Positions 1-10,890 are shown, numbered from the stretch's first letter. The stretch: DNA of 64,000 bases from Hypericum androsaemum (GCA_963995505.1 OZ023180.1:6297263-6361262), one strand, 5' to 3'. Notes: generated by a model from the sequence alone, not told the origin. Numbers and translations are program-made.

Positions 1-15
1 GGTTGGGGTTTGCAG

Positions 16-186
16 GAAATCTCCAAGGCTGTAACGTCGCATAGATTTGGTTCTCCGGAAATGGACGACCCCGACGAAGACGCGGGTTCTTATTTCATCA
101 GCGCCGTCTGTTGGAAGAGTGATAGTCCTACAATGCTAACTGCAAACAGCCAGGGGACAATCAAAGTTCTAGCTCTGGCAGCCTGA
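16..186 (+). CDS. COP1: COP1 E3 ubiquitin ligase, last exon (5' part outside window)
   Basis: This is the final coding exon of the photomorphogenesis repressor COP1, a RING/coiled-coil/WD40 E3 ligase that marks light-signalling transcription factors for degradation in the nucleus. A polypyrimidine-poor but acceptable acceptor (ttgcag) ends at 15. The exon encodes 56 residues starting EISKAVTSHRF and ending in the hallmark C-terminal WD40 blade YFISAVCWKSDSPTML followed by ANSQGTIKVLALAA and TGA at 184-186. This matches the conserved end of plant COP1 as I remember it, including the FISAVCWK strand that distinguishes COP1 from the SPA proteins. Only the last WD40 repeat is in the window, so integrity of the rest cannot be judged. 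The 3' UTR probably covers the following few hundred bases. Confidence 0.9.
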   Translation, partial: EISKAVTSHRFGSPEMDDPDEDAGSYFISAVCWKSDSPTMLTANSQGTIKVLALAA

Positions 187-1076
187 CTTAATTTTTTTGC
201 AAGTCAGCAGCCTGGCGAAAAAATTGACGCCAAATCGAAGCGAAGGAATCGAACTTCACAGGTGCCACGATGTAGAATGTCAATTGCTTAATTGTGTGTC
301 GAAAGCTAAGTACAGATTTGGAGGCGTAAGATCAATTATCTCTTGGAGGTTATCACTCTGAAGTGTATTTTTGTCCTCAACAAATCAATTTATGTGCAAA
401 TTTCTGTGGAAATGTAAGAAAATTTTGTTTCTGAGATTGCACAACTGGTAGCCTGTGCAATTTGTCGAGAAAGGAAGACTTGGGGCTTCAGTTGCGTGCT
501 GGCTTCCCTGATTATCGAGAAAAAAGATGTGATTGTTATTGGATTGGGCTCTTAAATTTGTTTGACTTTTAGCCTGTGCAATTAAATTAACGAAAGTGGT
601 AAAAAATTTACGTCCTCTCGATTTCCAAGAAGTTAAAAAGGGCTTAACAAGTATTTCGTCATTAAACCTGAAAGATTGGTACTATTAACTTAGTTCGACT
701 TTAATAGGATGCTTTAAGCTAGAAAGAGGAACAGAAAGTATTTTCATTTTGTTACTTTTATTAGGATGCCTCAAGTTGCGTATAACATTTGGGAGGAAGC
801 TTAAGCCGAACATGAAATATTATTCGATTAATTCCCGTGGAAGATGAATCTGTATCTAAAGGCGCCTTGCTTCGCTTTAGAACGGCGAAGTCATAACAGA
901 ATTCTCTGTGTCAAAGGACATTTGACCTAACCGGGAGTAATTAATTGGCGTAAAAAAATAGCTTTAAAAAAATAGTTTTCAAAAACAAAACTCATATTTT
1001 CTCTAGTTTCGTTTTATGCACACGTACGTCACAGTGTAATCCTATGAAGCAACAGAGGACAAAAGGATGGACAATG
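187..1076. other. COP1 3' flank, no gene seen
   Basis: This holds the COP1 3' UTR (roughly the first 200-400 bases, T-rich on the plus strand) and AT-rich intergenic DNA. No ORF with recognisable content, RNA gene or repeat was seen. Confidence 0.5.
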
Positions 1077-1111
1077 AGAAGAAGAAGAAGAAGAAGAAGA
1101 AGAAGAAGAAG
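1077..1111. repeat. (AAG)n microsatellite
   Basis: About eleven uninterrupted GAA/AAG triplets. Confidence 0.95.
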
Positions 1112-1383
1112 CTTTCTCTTAACATTAACTAGTTTAACATAACAAGTACAACGCACTCTCACTAATATCACAAAAAATTAGAAAACATATCCTAACATCT
1201 AAAGTTATAGCTCAGGAGGGATAGAAAATAAAAAAGAACATGCACATGCAAATGGTATTGATTTGAGATAAATCTAATACTAAGATTTATTTCTACTTCT
1301 ACGGACTTGCAAGGTCAAGAAAACTTGAACCACTTTTATAGAACGTAAGAAGAATAAGCTCAGGAGGGATATCACCGTGTTCC

Positions 1384-1569
1384 CTAAACCGTGCAGATAA
1401 CTGTCCGGTTTGGTACTTCATTGTGGACAATACTCGGTGCAAGTTCGGTTGTAACATCCAGAAATGTTGGTTTGGTAGCCGGCTGACCCATGAAGAAACA
1501 AGTTATGAGAGGAAGAAAAGCCCCAAGTCCAATGGCATTTAGATTCATGGCTTCGAGAGTTGAGGACAT
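1384..1569 (-). CDS. Possible small protein gene, 61 residues, unknown function
   Basis: I do not recognise this protein. The frame is open further upstream (to an ATG at 1680), but a TATA-box sequence at 1614-1621 places the likely transcript start near 1585, so I chose the ATG at 1569. The product would be 61 residues: a short polar start (MSSTLEAMNLN), a hydrophobic segment at about residues 11-26 (AIGLGAFLPLITCFFM) that could be a signal or membrane anchor, then a polar tail ending in TVICTV. No homologue comes to mind. It lies alone, about 1.2 kb from the COP1 stop on the opposite strand. Support is only the ORF plus a correctly spaced TATA box, so it may be a chance ORF. Confidence 0.3.
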   Translation of the reverse strand: MSSTLEAMNLNAIGLGAFLPLITCFFMGQPATKPTFLDVTTELAPSIVHNEVPNRTVICTV

Positions 1570-1613
1570 TTGCGGTTTAAAAAGTGTAGTGTGACTAGGA
1601 AGAAGATGGTGCA

Positions 1614-1621
1614 TATTTATA
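1614..1621 (-). promoter_or_regulatory. TATA box of the small ORF
   Basis: Minus-strand TATAAATA, about 45 bases upstream of the ATG at 1569. It is a good plant TATA match but unproven. Confidence 0.35.
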
Positions 1622-2062
1622 GGCAAAGTAAGATTTCTATTTTTTTTAAAGTTCTGATATTCAAAGTCGAGCATTGACAAACACTAATTTGCGGGTGGCT
1701 CTTTCTTTTTACATTCGTGATGCTTCAGTCTAATATCTCTTTAAATAAATTCAAATCTTTACTACTTAGACTAACTCTCGTCGATAAGTACGGTTTCAGT
1801 TTTCAAGTGAAAGGACAAAGGGCATTTATCGTTGGTTTGGATTTTGGAATAACAGGTGACTCGATGCGTCATTTTCCTCGTAGGATCAGGCAGGCAGAGG
1901 AGGAGGAGGACTAGTGAAAATTTTGTACTCTCGGGAATCGGTGTGGAAGAAACTCTCTCTCTTCGTTTTGTCGAATCGGTACGATCCCGAGAAAGGTTAA
2001 AAAATTGCACCAAATATACGTACATATTTGTGAATATATGATATATCCATTAATATATGCAT

Positions 2063-2158
2063 GTGTAATATCGTTTCAAACAGTCCTTCAAGACTATTAT
2101 AGATCGATAGGTGTAATATCGTTTCAAACAGTCCTTCAAGACTATTATAGATCGATAG
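2063..2158. repeat. 48-bp tandem duplication
   Basis: Two identical 48-bp units starting gtgtaatatcg and ending agatcgatag (2063-2110, 2111-2158), followed by the first bases of a degenerate third. The flanks (1690-2062 and 2159-2609) are AT-rich with no supported gene. Confidence 0.95.
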
Positions 2159-2609
2159 GTGTTGTATCGTGTCCATTTCGGTTTTGATGTTTTTTTCGTA
2201 TTTCCGGTACACTACGTCACAACCTAATCTAATTCACTACTATACTACTTCCTCGGATTCCAAAATAGACGTCCCTATTTTATGCAGAAAAGTCCGGTAG
2301 CTTGGAGTTGAAGCTGAGACTGAGATGGCTCCCAAAGGCCAAATGTTGATTATAAGTCACTTCTCTATCCAATAGTCGGGAGATGATTAAAAGAGTACTA
2401 AAATTGAGACAATTGTCTGAAATCCAAAAGGTACAAACAAGTATAGTAATGGACTAGCATTGGATAACACGTTAGATATCAATGGTTACTATTTCTTGAC
2501 GAATTTTAGTAAGCATCGTCGATCTATATTAAATCAAATTTTCTCAGATCTTTTTTTTTTCTGTCAATTTTATTTCTCTCGTAAGAATAACCAAATTAAC
2601 CCAATTCCT

Positions 2610-3131
2610 AGTAGAGTGCAAGTGTGGACAGGCAAGACTCTGTACAAGATAGAGTGCTTCATGTGGATTGTTTTTCAAAGGCGTTTGCTGACCCGCGATG
2701 TTCTAATTTCTAGAGGTATGCTGGATGCTTGGGACTCTCTTTGCCCCCTTTTGTGGCGACGTGGATGAGGCGGGTGTGCATGTCCTAATGAGATGCCGTT
2801 TTTCGTGGAGCATTTGATGCTACTTTACAAAGAAACTTAATATCCAATGGTGCTAGGGACCAAGTTTGGTATCTTCTTTAACTATCTGGATGGGGCTTGT
2901 TAAGGGGACATGATTAAAAAAGTATGGTTTGCTATTTATGGTGCGATACTTTGGAAACTTTGGCTACAACGAAATGGATAAATTTTTAGGGTAGAAAGAT
3001 GCAACCGGAAATTTCTTATTCATACCGTTCTACTACGAGTCCAAGAATCGGTGAGATGGGCTTATGACAAGAACGAGATTGGTGGCCAGGAGTTGCTACT
3101 TTATATGGATTCACTTAGAGAAGATGATTAG
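2610..3131 (+). pseudogene. LINE ORF2 C-terminal remnant (zf-RVT region)
   Basis: Degenerate end of a plant non-LTR retrotransposon ORF2. Readable pieces are the zf-RVT core (VWTGKTLYKIECFMWIVFQRR, then CGDVDEAGVHVLMRC after a frame change near 2752) and the region that follows it in this family (ILWKLWLQRNG, then the VRWAYDKNE stretch), ending in a stop at about 3129. At least one frameshift and several stops break it. No reverse transcriptase or endonuclease part precedes it, so it is 5'-truncated. I could not find target duplications. Confidence 0.7.
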
Positions 3132-4617
3132 CAAGAGATGATATATAGCGAGTATGTTCGCTATTAGATCATGTGAATCCAATCAAGAGATGAGTAATCT
3201 GAAGCACAAATTACTATTTACTACTATAAAGTATGAAATTAATAAAGAAAATTTACTTATAAAAAAAATCCATCATTACCCCCACGACGTCGACCATTGC
3301 TGCTCCTTCGCCCATCTCTGGCCGCCGTTACTCCTCCTCCATTCTCCCATCCCTTCCCGACTGTCAGCTGGTGTCCGGCCATCGATCATCGCGGCTCCTC
3401 CTCCCCTTTTTTTTTCCACTGGTGCTCCTCCTCACATCTTCGACCGCCATTGCTCCTCTTTACATCTCTGACCGCCGATGTTCCTCCTCCCTTTGTGCCA
3501 AACCGATCATCAATTAGTTACACCATTACACCGTGAAACTATCGGTGTTGCCCTACACCGTAATATCGTCGATTGGGTTTTGAAAAAATTGACAACGTCG
3601 ATGTAGGCAACAAAATGTGGCACAAAACCATGACATTGACGTTTCCTCGCCCCTAGTAAAATGGCATATTACCATCAGAAATGAACAAAATTTTTGACCT
3701 GCCGGATTAAATATCGGTCCACCAAGTGGAACAAAGTTAATACTTAATTACATGGAGATAATTCCAAAAGCTAACAAACAGAAATTAGTAATTAAGTGGG
3801 GAAACAGCTAATTACACAATATAGGCACCATCACATCCTCGACCCATACCATTAATTCAGTCTGCCATGGAATTTAATTGTTCGATGACAAGAAACTGCA
3901 AATACGAATAGCAGCTGCTTCGCGATGATGATGGTCTCCTGCCATATAACAACTCAATGTCAGTGGTCCCTTTAGGTCTGAAAGCTCATTTCCCCATTTA
4001 TCGTTAAAAAATTGACGAAATTTTTAACCTATAATGATTTTTTTTGTTGAGATAATTATATAACGGTCAAAGATCATTACCATTGATTGACACAATAGAC
4101 TATATTACCAACAATCACTTATATCAATCGCTAAAGACATTTTTATAGTTTAATCATGTTTCGGGTCTTCGGAGAGATAAATTCTTATTAGGAGAATTTC
4201 GCCACATTTTAAATATCCTATTTGACTATAATATGAATTAATTGATTCAATAAATTCGTACACCAAATAATATAAACAAAACAATTATTCTATTTAGAAT
4301 TAAAATATTTCTAATATATTTTTATTCGTGAAATTTGAATGCATTAGAATTGAAAAAAAGAAAGAACGTTGATATGACTAGTCGCATATTCATGTTTTTT
4401 CACATGACCAGCTGCATATTTATGTAAAATTAAGTTAACAGGCGGACAGTCAACAATAATAATATTGGAAGAATAATATTGTAAAAATAACAGTTGAGAA
4501 AATTTCACTCTCATTATAAAATGATTATTTTAGTTTTTTAAAACATTGTCTGGATTATATTTCATATCTTAAGAAACTCAAATCAAGACTATGAGGTACA
4601 TCATAACGTGACATCTA
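3132..4617. other. Intergenic, no supported gene
   Basis: 3280-3490 is a C/T-rich tract that opens two proline/leucine-rich frames of low complexity, which I do not believe are genes. The rest is AT-rich without recognisable features. Confidence 0.5.
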
Positions 4618-4664
4618 TCATAAATCAAACATCTTTTTTTTGAAAGGATCATAATCAAACATCT
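4618..4664 (-). mobile_element. Extremely 5'-truncated SINE-like insertion (about 14 bp) with target duplication
   Basis: tcataaatcaaacatct (4618-4634) is repeated with one base missing as tcataatcaaacatct (4649-4664). The 14 bases between them, tttttttgaaagga, equal the minus-strand 3' end (tccttt then poly-A) of the SINE at 37510-37617, whose end also reads ttttttttgaaagg on the plus strand. I infer a target-primed insertion that kept only the tail. Confidence 0.5.
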
Positions 4665-5103
4665 AGGTGTTACACAAGCACAATAATTGGCAACATTTCA
4701 CATTTCAAGTCCCAGTAGATTATCCTAGATTCTATGGAAATCTTCGTTTAAATAAGCGAAATAAACCAATCTGATTAATATTTTTGTAGTTAATACTTTT
4801 TTCCATTTTAAAAAATAATTAATAAATTTTACACTTTTCGAAAAATAAATAGATTAAAACAAACAATTTGCTGATCCCAGTAGGACCCAGTTCAGGGAAT
4901 TAAACAAAGAAATTCCCCCCTGTTACCTACTTTTTCTCCTTCTATGCCCTTTTTTCTCTTATTGTCATCGAAATTTATGTTTCTCTCTGACTTGCATGAA
5001 TGGACCAAAGCATATACTCGAGGCAGTCTGACTTTGTTTGACCACTGACTTCACTATTCGATTCCAGAAATGCCCTTTTTTAAGGGGTGGCACACAAGCC
5101 TCG
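4665..5103. other. Intergenic, nothing recognised
   Basis: AT-rich, with a pyrimidine-rich patch near 4910-4960. No gene or repeat seen. Confidence 0.5.
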
Positions 5104-5317
5104 AGCCTTTCATTGATATTTTTTTTTACAACAGTGGCGCAGAACCTATATTAAAAGTAGATTACAAATAGAATGAGAAAGACATAAATATAGAACGAAA
5201 AAACAGAAACAGAACACGAAACCAAGCCTAGCGGAGACAGAGAGACATGTGTGAAAGCGAAAGACGGACGAAAGACTGCGAGAGCCGAACGTCCAAGGCG
5301 AAAGCCTTTCATTGATA
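5104..5317 (-). mobile_element. Short non-LTR retro-insertion with 15-bp target duplication
   Basis: The 15-mer agcctttcattgata occurs at 5104-5118 and 5303-5317. The 184 bases between them begin on the plus strand with a T run, that is, a poly-A tail on the minus strand. This is the signature of L1-machinery retroposition: a SINE, a 5'-truncated LINE tail or a retrocopied transcript. I cannot see a convincing Pol III A/B box pair, so a truncated LINE 3' end is as likely as a SINE. Confidence 0.75.
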
Positions 5318-6219
5318 ATAAGGGATCACATAACATATTACGGGACATAGAGATAACATAAATGCTAAAGAGTAAAGATAACATTGAGACGATTTGAACA
5401 AATGTAAATTACTACGTATTTTATAATCACAAAACAAGACTATTAGATGCGTGTTATATTAGAAATACACCAGCACACATAAAAGAAATTTTTTATAAAT
5501 AAAAAAGCCCTGCATCCAATCCAAATTTATTTATATTTCTTCCTCTGTGTGTAAAGACTGGTACTGTGGCAAGATTGGAAAGAGAGATCAGCATAAACGG
5601 AACCCAAGGAGTTATTAGCTACAAAAAGATTGCATTTCCTCGCAAGTTCCAACTTATTGACTCTTCTGTGTCACTGTCACCCAAAAACACCATGTAAATC
5701 AAATATAAAAAATGCCCAAAACGAGACCCAACTCCTAATTCCCGTGGTTTCAGGGAAAAAAATATAGTTCTCATATCTTCCATACAACTATTTTTTTAAT
5801 CAACTATTAAAAGACGACAATATTATCAGATCCTATTTTAGAATATTTTTTTTATAAAATTTAAACTCAAAATCTTGTCTCTAAAGGCTAAAAAAAATTG
5901 TCTCTTATCAATTTAACCAACTTCTCATTCAACGACCCAGGGTTAGGCCTTGCCACGGTTCCGAAACTGGCGGTTCCACGGTTCTGAAAGTATCAAAGTT
6001 GAATTAGAACCTTCCTACAAAGTTCCAGAAAGGTTCATGGAAATGCTGGTTATGGTTCAGTTTTTTTAAATAAAATAATTCCACAGTTCAGCTCCAAATG
6101 AATCAAGATATGACTTTTTTTCATAGTTCTGCGGCTAAAAAAAATTGAAATAACTGATTTCATGATTCTACGGTCAAGGTGGTTCCCCAAAAGTTAGAAT
6201 CGTAATTGGAACCTTACTA
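5318..6219. other. Intergenic, copia target site flank
   Basis: No gene. 5940-6210 holds irregular repeats of short 'ggttcc/ggttcta' words, a low-complexity sequence into which the copia element inserted. Confidence 0.45.
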
Positions 6220-6224
6220 GAAAG

Positions 6225-6968
6225 TGTCGGGTTTGAATGCATATTTAATGCATTTGGACCAAGCTGAAAGGCCCAAGCTGAAAAGCCCAAGCTGGAAAGC
6301 CCAAGCTGAGGAAAGGATTACCACATCGAAAATTGCAAGGGATTTTTCCCTGTTTATAAGGTGAAGCTCCAACCTGGTGTAACATTAAATGTTCCACCTG
6401 AAGAGCTGACCGAGGCTGCCTGTGAGGATGGTGTCCTAGCACGAGCACGAGCACGCACACGCACGTGTGCGCATGGCGCATTGGACGCAGGTCACAATGG
6501 ACACTTTGTGGCGCACTTGGCACTTCGCGAAGGGACATCTCCGAAGGGCCACGAGCGATCTGGCTGCCTGCCTGAGTCGCATCTCTTCGGAAGTGCCTCG
6601 TGCCTCTTCGGAGTGCCTGCCTGCCACTCTTCCAGCGCCTATAAATAGGCCTCTCCCCCTTATTTGCACACTATCCCAGCAGCAAGTGCATTCCATAAGT
6701 ATTATTGTCTTCTTCTCTCCCCCCGTTCTTCACTTACAAATAGTCCGTCCGAAAGTTCTGGGTATATAAGGGTTCGCCCAAAAGTTTCGAGATACGTGTG
6801 CAACGTTCTTGAAAATGTCCGAACAGTCATTGTATCTTGGGGACGATTGCCGTATCCCGTACCGCACTAAAATATACGAGGCAATCTCGTCTTACAGAGA
6901 AAGTATCCAACACTTACCTCGACTACCGTAGATCCTAATCAAGTACACCGAACCCTTCGACAACAACA
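6225..6968 (+). repeat. Copia 5' LTR (744 bp)
   Basis: Starts TGTCGGGTTTG and ends GACAACAACA. It has tandem aagctgaaaggccc-like words at 6260-6310, a run of gagcac hexamers at 6440-6470, a TATA box and a U5 part shared with the 3' LTR. Bases of roughly 6540-6845 have no visible counterpart in the 3' LTR. Confidence 0.88.
6640..6647 (+). promoter_or_regulatory. TATA box in copia 5' LTR
   Basis: TATAAATA in a GC-richer setting, about 320 bases before the LTR end. Transcripts would start near 6675, setting the U3/R border. The 3' LTR lacks this box. Confidence 0.55.
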
Positions 6969-6984
6969 ATCGTAAGACGAGATT
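6969..6984 (+). promoter_or_regulatory. Atypical primer-binding region of the copia element
   Basis: The bases right after the 5' LTR do not begin with TGG and do not show the initiator-tRNA-Met complement (TGGTATCAGAGC) usual for plant copia elements. Instead 6972-6984 (gtaagacgagatt) is an exact 13-base reverse complement of LTR bases 6883-6895, also kept in the 3' LTR at 12052-12064. See the finding on priming. Confidence 0.5.
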
Positions 6985-6997
6985 CGTGTACTTGAAG

Positions 6998-7828
6998 ATG
7001 GCATTGTCAAGCACCGTAGCACTGACAATGGTACCAGGAATTGTTCACGCTGAAAGGCCAGTGAAGTTCAACGGTACCAAGTTTAAGAGGTGGCAACAGA
7101 AGATGACGTTCTATCTGACCACGCTCAACCTAGTTCGGTTTCTGAAAGAGGAAGCACCGAAGATAGCGAAAAATGAGATGGATCAACAGAAGATTAACAC
7201 TTTCGACGCGTGGAGTCACAGCGACTTCCTGTGCCAGAACTATGTCCTGAATGGACTAGACGACACGCTCTACAACGTTTATGTGGTAGCCAAGACCGCT
7301 AAGGAGCTGTGGAGTTCACTCGAGAAGAAGTACAAAACGGAGGATGATGGGACGAAGAAATTCATCGTCGGACGATTCCTCGACTTCAAGATTGTGGACT
7401 CCAAGAAGGTCATCGACCAAGTGCAGGAGTTGCAGCTGATCCTTCACGAGATCCAAGCCGAAGGGATGCAACTCAGCGAGTCCTTCCAAGTAGCTGCGAT
7501 GATCGAGAAGCTCCCCCCACTCTGGAAGGACTTCAAGAGCTACTTCAAGCACAAGAGGAAGGACATGGGCCTAGAAAACCTAATAGTGAGACTTAGGATC
7601 GAGGAAGATAACCGAAAGTCCGAAGTCAAGCAAGGCAAGGCCAACTCTGAGACCACCGTGTACCTCACCGAGGGAAAAGGTGGCAAAAAGAGGAAGAAGT
7701 CCGGGGATAAGCATGAGAAGCAAGAGCCCAAGAAGAAAAAGAATAAGAAGATCAAGGGCGACTGCTACAACTGCGGCAAATCCGGCCACATGGCTAAGGA
7801 CTATTGCCAGCCGAAGAAGGACGACTAA
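6998..7828 (+). pseudogene. Copia gag (capsid and nucleocapsid)
   Basis: Longest intact frame of the element, 276 residues from the ATG at 6998 (an ATG at 6986 is in frame, but copia gags of this type start [12 protein letters not shown]). The capsid part carries the family motifs [29 protein letters not shown] and [11 protein letters not shown]; a lysine-rich linker follows, then a zinc knuckle at the C terminus. The knuckle reads [15 protein letters not shown], where the last cysteine is shifted by one residue, so CX2CX4HX4C is broken. A TAA at 7826 stops the frame, which in relatives runs on into protease. Confidence 0.85.
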
Positions 7829-10800
7829 GGAAAGGCTAACCTGGCTGAAGATTTATCCGAACTGGATCTGTCAGCCGTGGTGTTTGAAGCCAACCTGGTG
7901 GATAATACGAGAGAGTGGTTCATGGACACAGGAGCTACCCGCCACGTCTGCTCGGACAAGGAGATGTTCTCGAACTATATCCCGATCACCGGTCGAAAGT
8001 TGTTCATGAGAAACTCTGCAACGCCCAAGATCATCGGTTTGGGAAAGGTGGTCCTGAAGCTGACCTCAGGAAAGGAACTGACCCTCAAGGATGTGCTGCA
8101 TGTCCCGAACATCTGCAAGAACTTAGTTTCTGGCTCACTGTTAAGCAAAGCCGGTCTTAAGCTTATATTTGAGGCTGATAAGTTTGTACTAACCAAAACG
8201 GGTCAATTCATAGGATAGGGTTATCTAGAAAAGGGACTGTTTAAGATGAATGTAATAACTGTACATCGCACCTTTAACGGTGAAAATAAAGTTAACGCTT
8301 CTTCTTACTTGGCTGAGTGTTCTAATTTATGGCATGGTATATTAGGACACATAAATTTAAACTCGCTAAGAAAGTTAGTAAGTTTAAATTTATTACCAAA
8401 TCTAGAGTTCAACCCATCTGATAAATGTGAAGTATGTGTGGAGGCTAAAATGACCAAAGCACCTTTCCATTCGGTGGAAAGAAGTACTACGCCTTTAGAG
8501 TTAATTCATACGGATACTTGCGATATGAAACACGCGCAAACTAAAGGCGGGAAGAAATAATTCATCACGTTTATCAATAATTGCACAAGATACTGTTACG
8601 TATATCTCCTAAAAGGCAAAGACGAAGCTCTTGATGCCTTTAAGAGATATAAGAATGAGGTTGAAAATCAACTCAGCGTAAAAATCAAAATGATTCGAAG
8701 TGATTGAGGGGGAGAATATGTAGCTCCGTTTGATGAACTCTGTCAAGAACATGGCATTATTCATCAGACGACTGCTCCATACTCACCTCAATCGAATGGC
8801 GTAGCTGAATGCAAAAATTGAACTCTTAAGGAGATGATGAACGCTATGTTGATTAACTCGGGCTTACCCCAGAATATGTGGGGGAAGCTGTGCTCTCAGC
8901 TAACCACATTCTAAACAAGTTGCCACACAAGAAAAGGGATAAAACCCCATATGAACTATGAAAAGGAAGGAAGCCTTCCTGCGGTTACCTTAAAGTGTGG
9001 GGGTGCCTAGCAAAGGTCGAAGTACCTAAGCCTAAGCAGGTGAGAATACGACCCAAGACCATTGATTACATCTTTATCGGATATGCGCAAAATAGTAGTG
9101 CTTATCAATTTTTGGTGCATAAATCTGAAAACTCTGAGATAAACGCGGGAATGGTCATAGAATCAAGGAATACAACGTTCTTTAAGAATAGCTTTCCTAA
9201 TAAGGAAAGAAAGGAAGGAAGTCCACAGAAAAGGGCTCACGAGACTACGCAAGGGTCAAATCAGGAAGATGATGAACCTAGACGTAGTAAACGGACGAAG
9301 GTAACCAAATCTTTTGGTCCAGATTATCTAACCTATGCGTTAGAAGATGAACCCAGGACAATCCAAGAGGCATTGTCTAGTCCAGATGCTCCTCTCTGGA
9401 AGGAAGCTATCAATAGTGAGATAGAATCTATTATGCAAAACTACACGTGAAAAATCGTGGATCTTCCACCGGGCTGCAAACCTTTGGGATGCAGGTGGAT
9501 CCTAAAAAGGAAATACGAAGCTGATGGATCAATCGACAAGTACAGAGCTTGATTGATATTTAAGGGGTTCAAACAGAAGGAGGGACAAGATTTCTTTGAC
9601 ATGTATTCACCGGTCACAAGAATCACATCAATTAGAGTGCTCATAGCTGTTGCGGCACTCTATAACCTCGAGATCCACCAAATGGACATAAAAATAGCTT
9701 TCTTAAATGGAGAACTGGAAGAGGAGATATACATGGAGCAACCTGAAGGATTTGTGGCAACCGGTCAAGAGCATAAAGTGTGTCGGCTAGTCAAGTCACT
9801 ATACGGGCTAAAATAAGCGCCAAAACAGTGGCACGAGAAATTTGACAGGATAATGCTGTCGAATGGATTTAAGATCAATGAGTGCAATAAATGTGTTTAC
9901 ATTAAGGGCACACCTGAAGCTTACATAATTGTATGTCTCTACGTAGATGACTTACTAATTATGGGAAGCAATAAAGAGATTATTGTGAAAACTAAGAACA
10001 TGTTAAAGGACCACTTTGACATGAAAGATATGGGTCTGGCAGACGTCATACTAGGAATAAAAATCTCTAGGAAAGCTGACGAAATTATCTTGACATAATT
10101 CCACTACGTGGAAAGCGTGCTCAAGAAATTTGAAGCCTTTGACAAATCTCCGGTTAAGACTCCAGTAGAGTTGAATCTACACTTAGCCAAGAATCAAGGA
10201 GACCCAGTATCTCAACTGAGGTATTCGTAAATTATCGGGAGCTTGATGTATTTAACAAACTGCATACGTCTCGATATTGCGTACTCAGTTAGTAAACTTA
10301 GTAGATTCACAAGTAATCCTGGGAAGGATCACTAGCTAGCTCTGGAAAGGGTTTTAGGATATTTAAAATATACCATAAACTATGGCATACATTATGCTAA
10401 ATATCCAGCTGTATTAGAAGGATACAGTGACGCAAACTGGATATCAGACACTAAGGACTCCAAATTCACGAGTGGATACGTATTCACCATAGGAGGAGGA
10501 GCTGTATCTTGGAAGTCCTCTAAACAAACATGCATAGCTTGATCCACTATGGAGTCAAAGTTTATAGCACTAGACAAAGCTGGGGAAGAAGCTGAATGGC
10601 TCAAAAACTTCTTAGAGGATATTTCGTGCTGGAGCAAACTGGTGCCTCCCGTATTGATAAATTGTGATAGCATGTCTGCAATCGGGAGAGCACAAAGTAC
10701 AATGTACAATGGAAAGTCTCGACATATCCGTCGGAGACACAATATCGTTAGACAGTTGATCTCTAGTGGGGTGATCGCCATTAATTACGTAAAGTCCAGG

Positions 10801-10890
10801 GACAACTTAGCTGATCTTTTTACGAAAGGAATCAATAGAGATCAAATGTACAATGCAGTAAGGGAAATGGGATTAAAATCCATACACTAA
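7829..10890 (+). pseudogene. Copia pol: protease, integrase, reverse transcriptase, RNase H
   Basis: Continuation of the polyprotein in pieces. Protease: [14 protein letters not shown] near 7915 keeps the DTGA active site. GAG-pre-integrase: LWHGILGHINLNSL near 8328 and the CEVCVEAK zinc-binding part. Integrase core 8560-9000: [16 protein letters not shown] and the 'NKLPHKK' region, with TAA at 8558, TGA at 8705 and 8819, and a one-base deletion in the G run near 8885. Reverse transcriptase 9450-10100: MDIKIAFLNGELEEEIYMEQP and the catalytic YVDD at 9940-9951, with stops at 9448, 9550, 9814 and 10096. RNase H 10400-10890: GYSDANW, STMESKFIALDKA, DNLADLFTKG, with a stop near 10540. Ends at TAA 10888. 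Confidence 0.88.

Noticed and set aside
3154..3536. Two overlapping Pro/Leu/Ser-rich plus-strand frames
   Set aside because: Low-complexity C/T-rich DNA, no domain, no promoter; composition explains the open frames.
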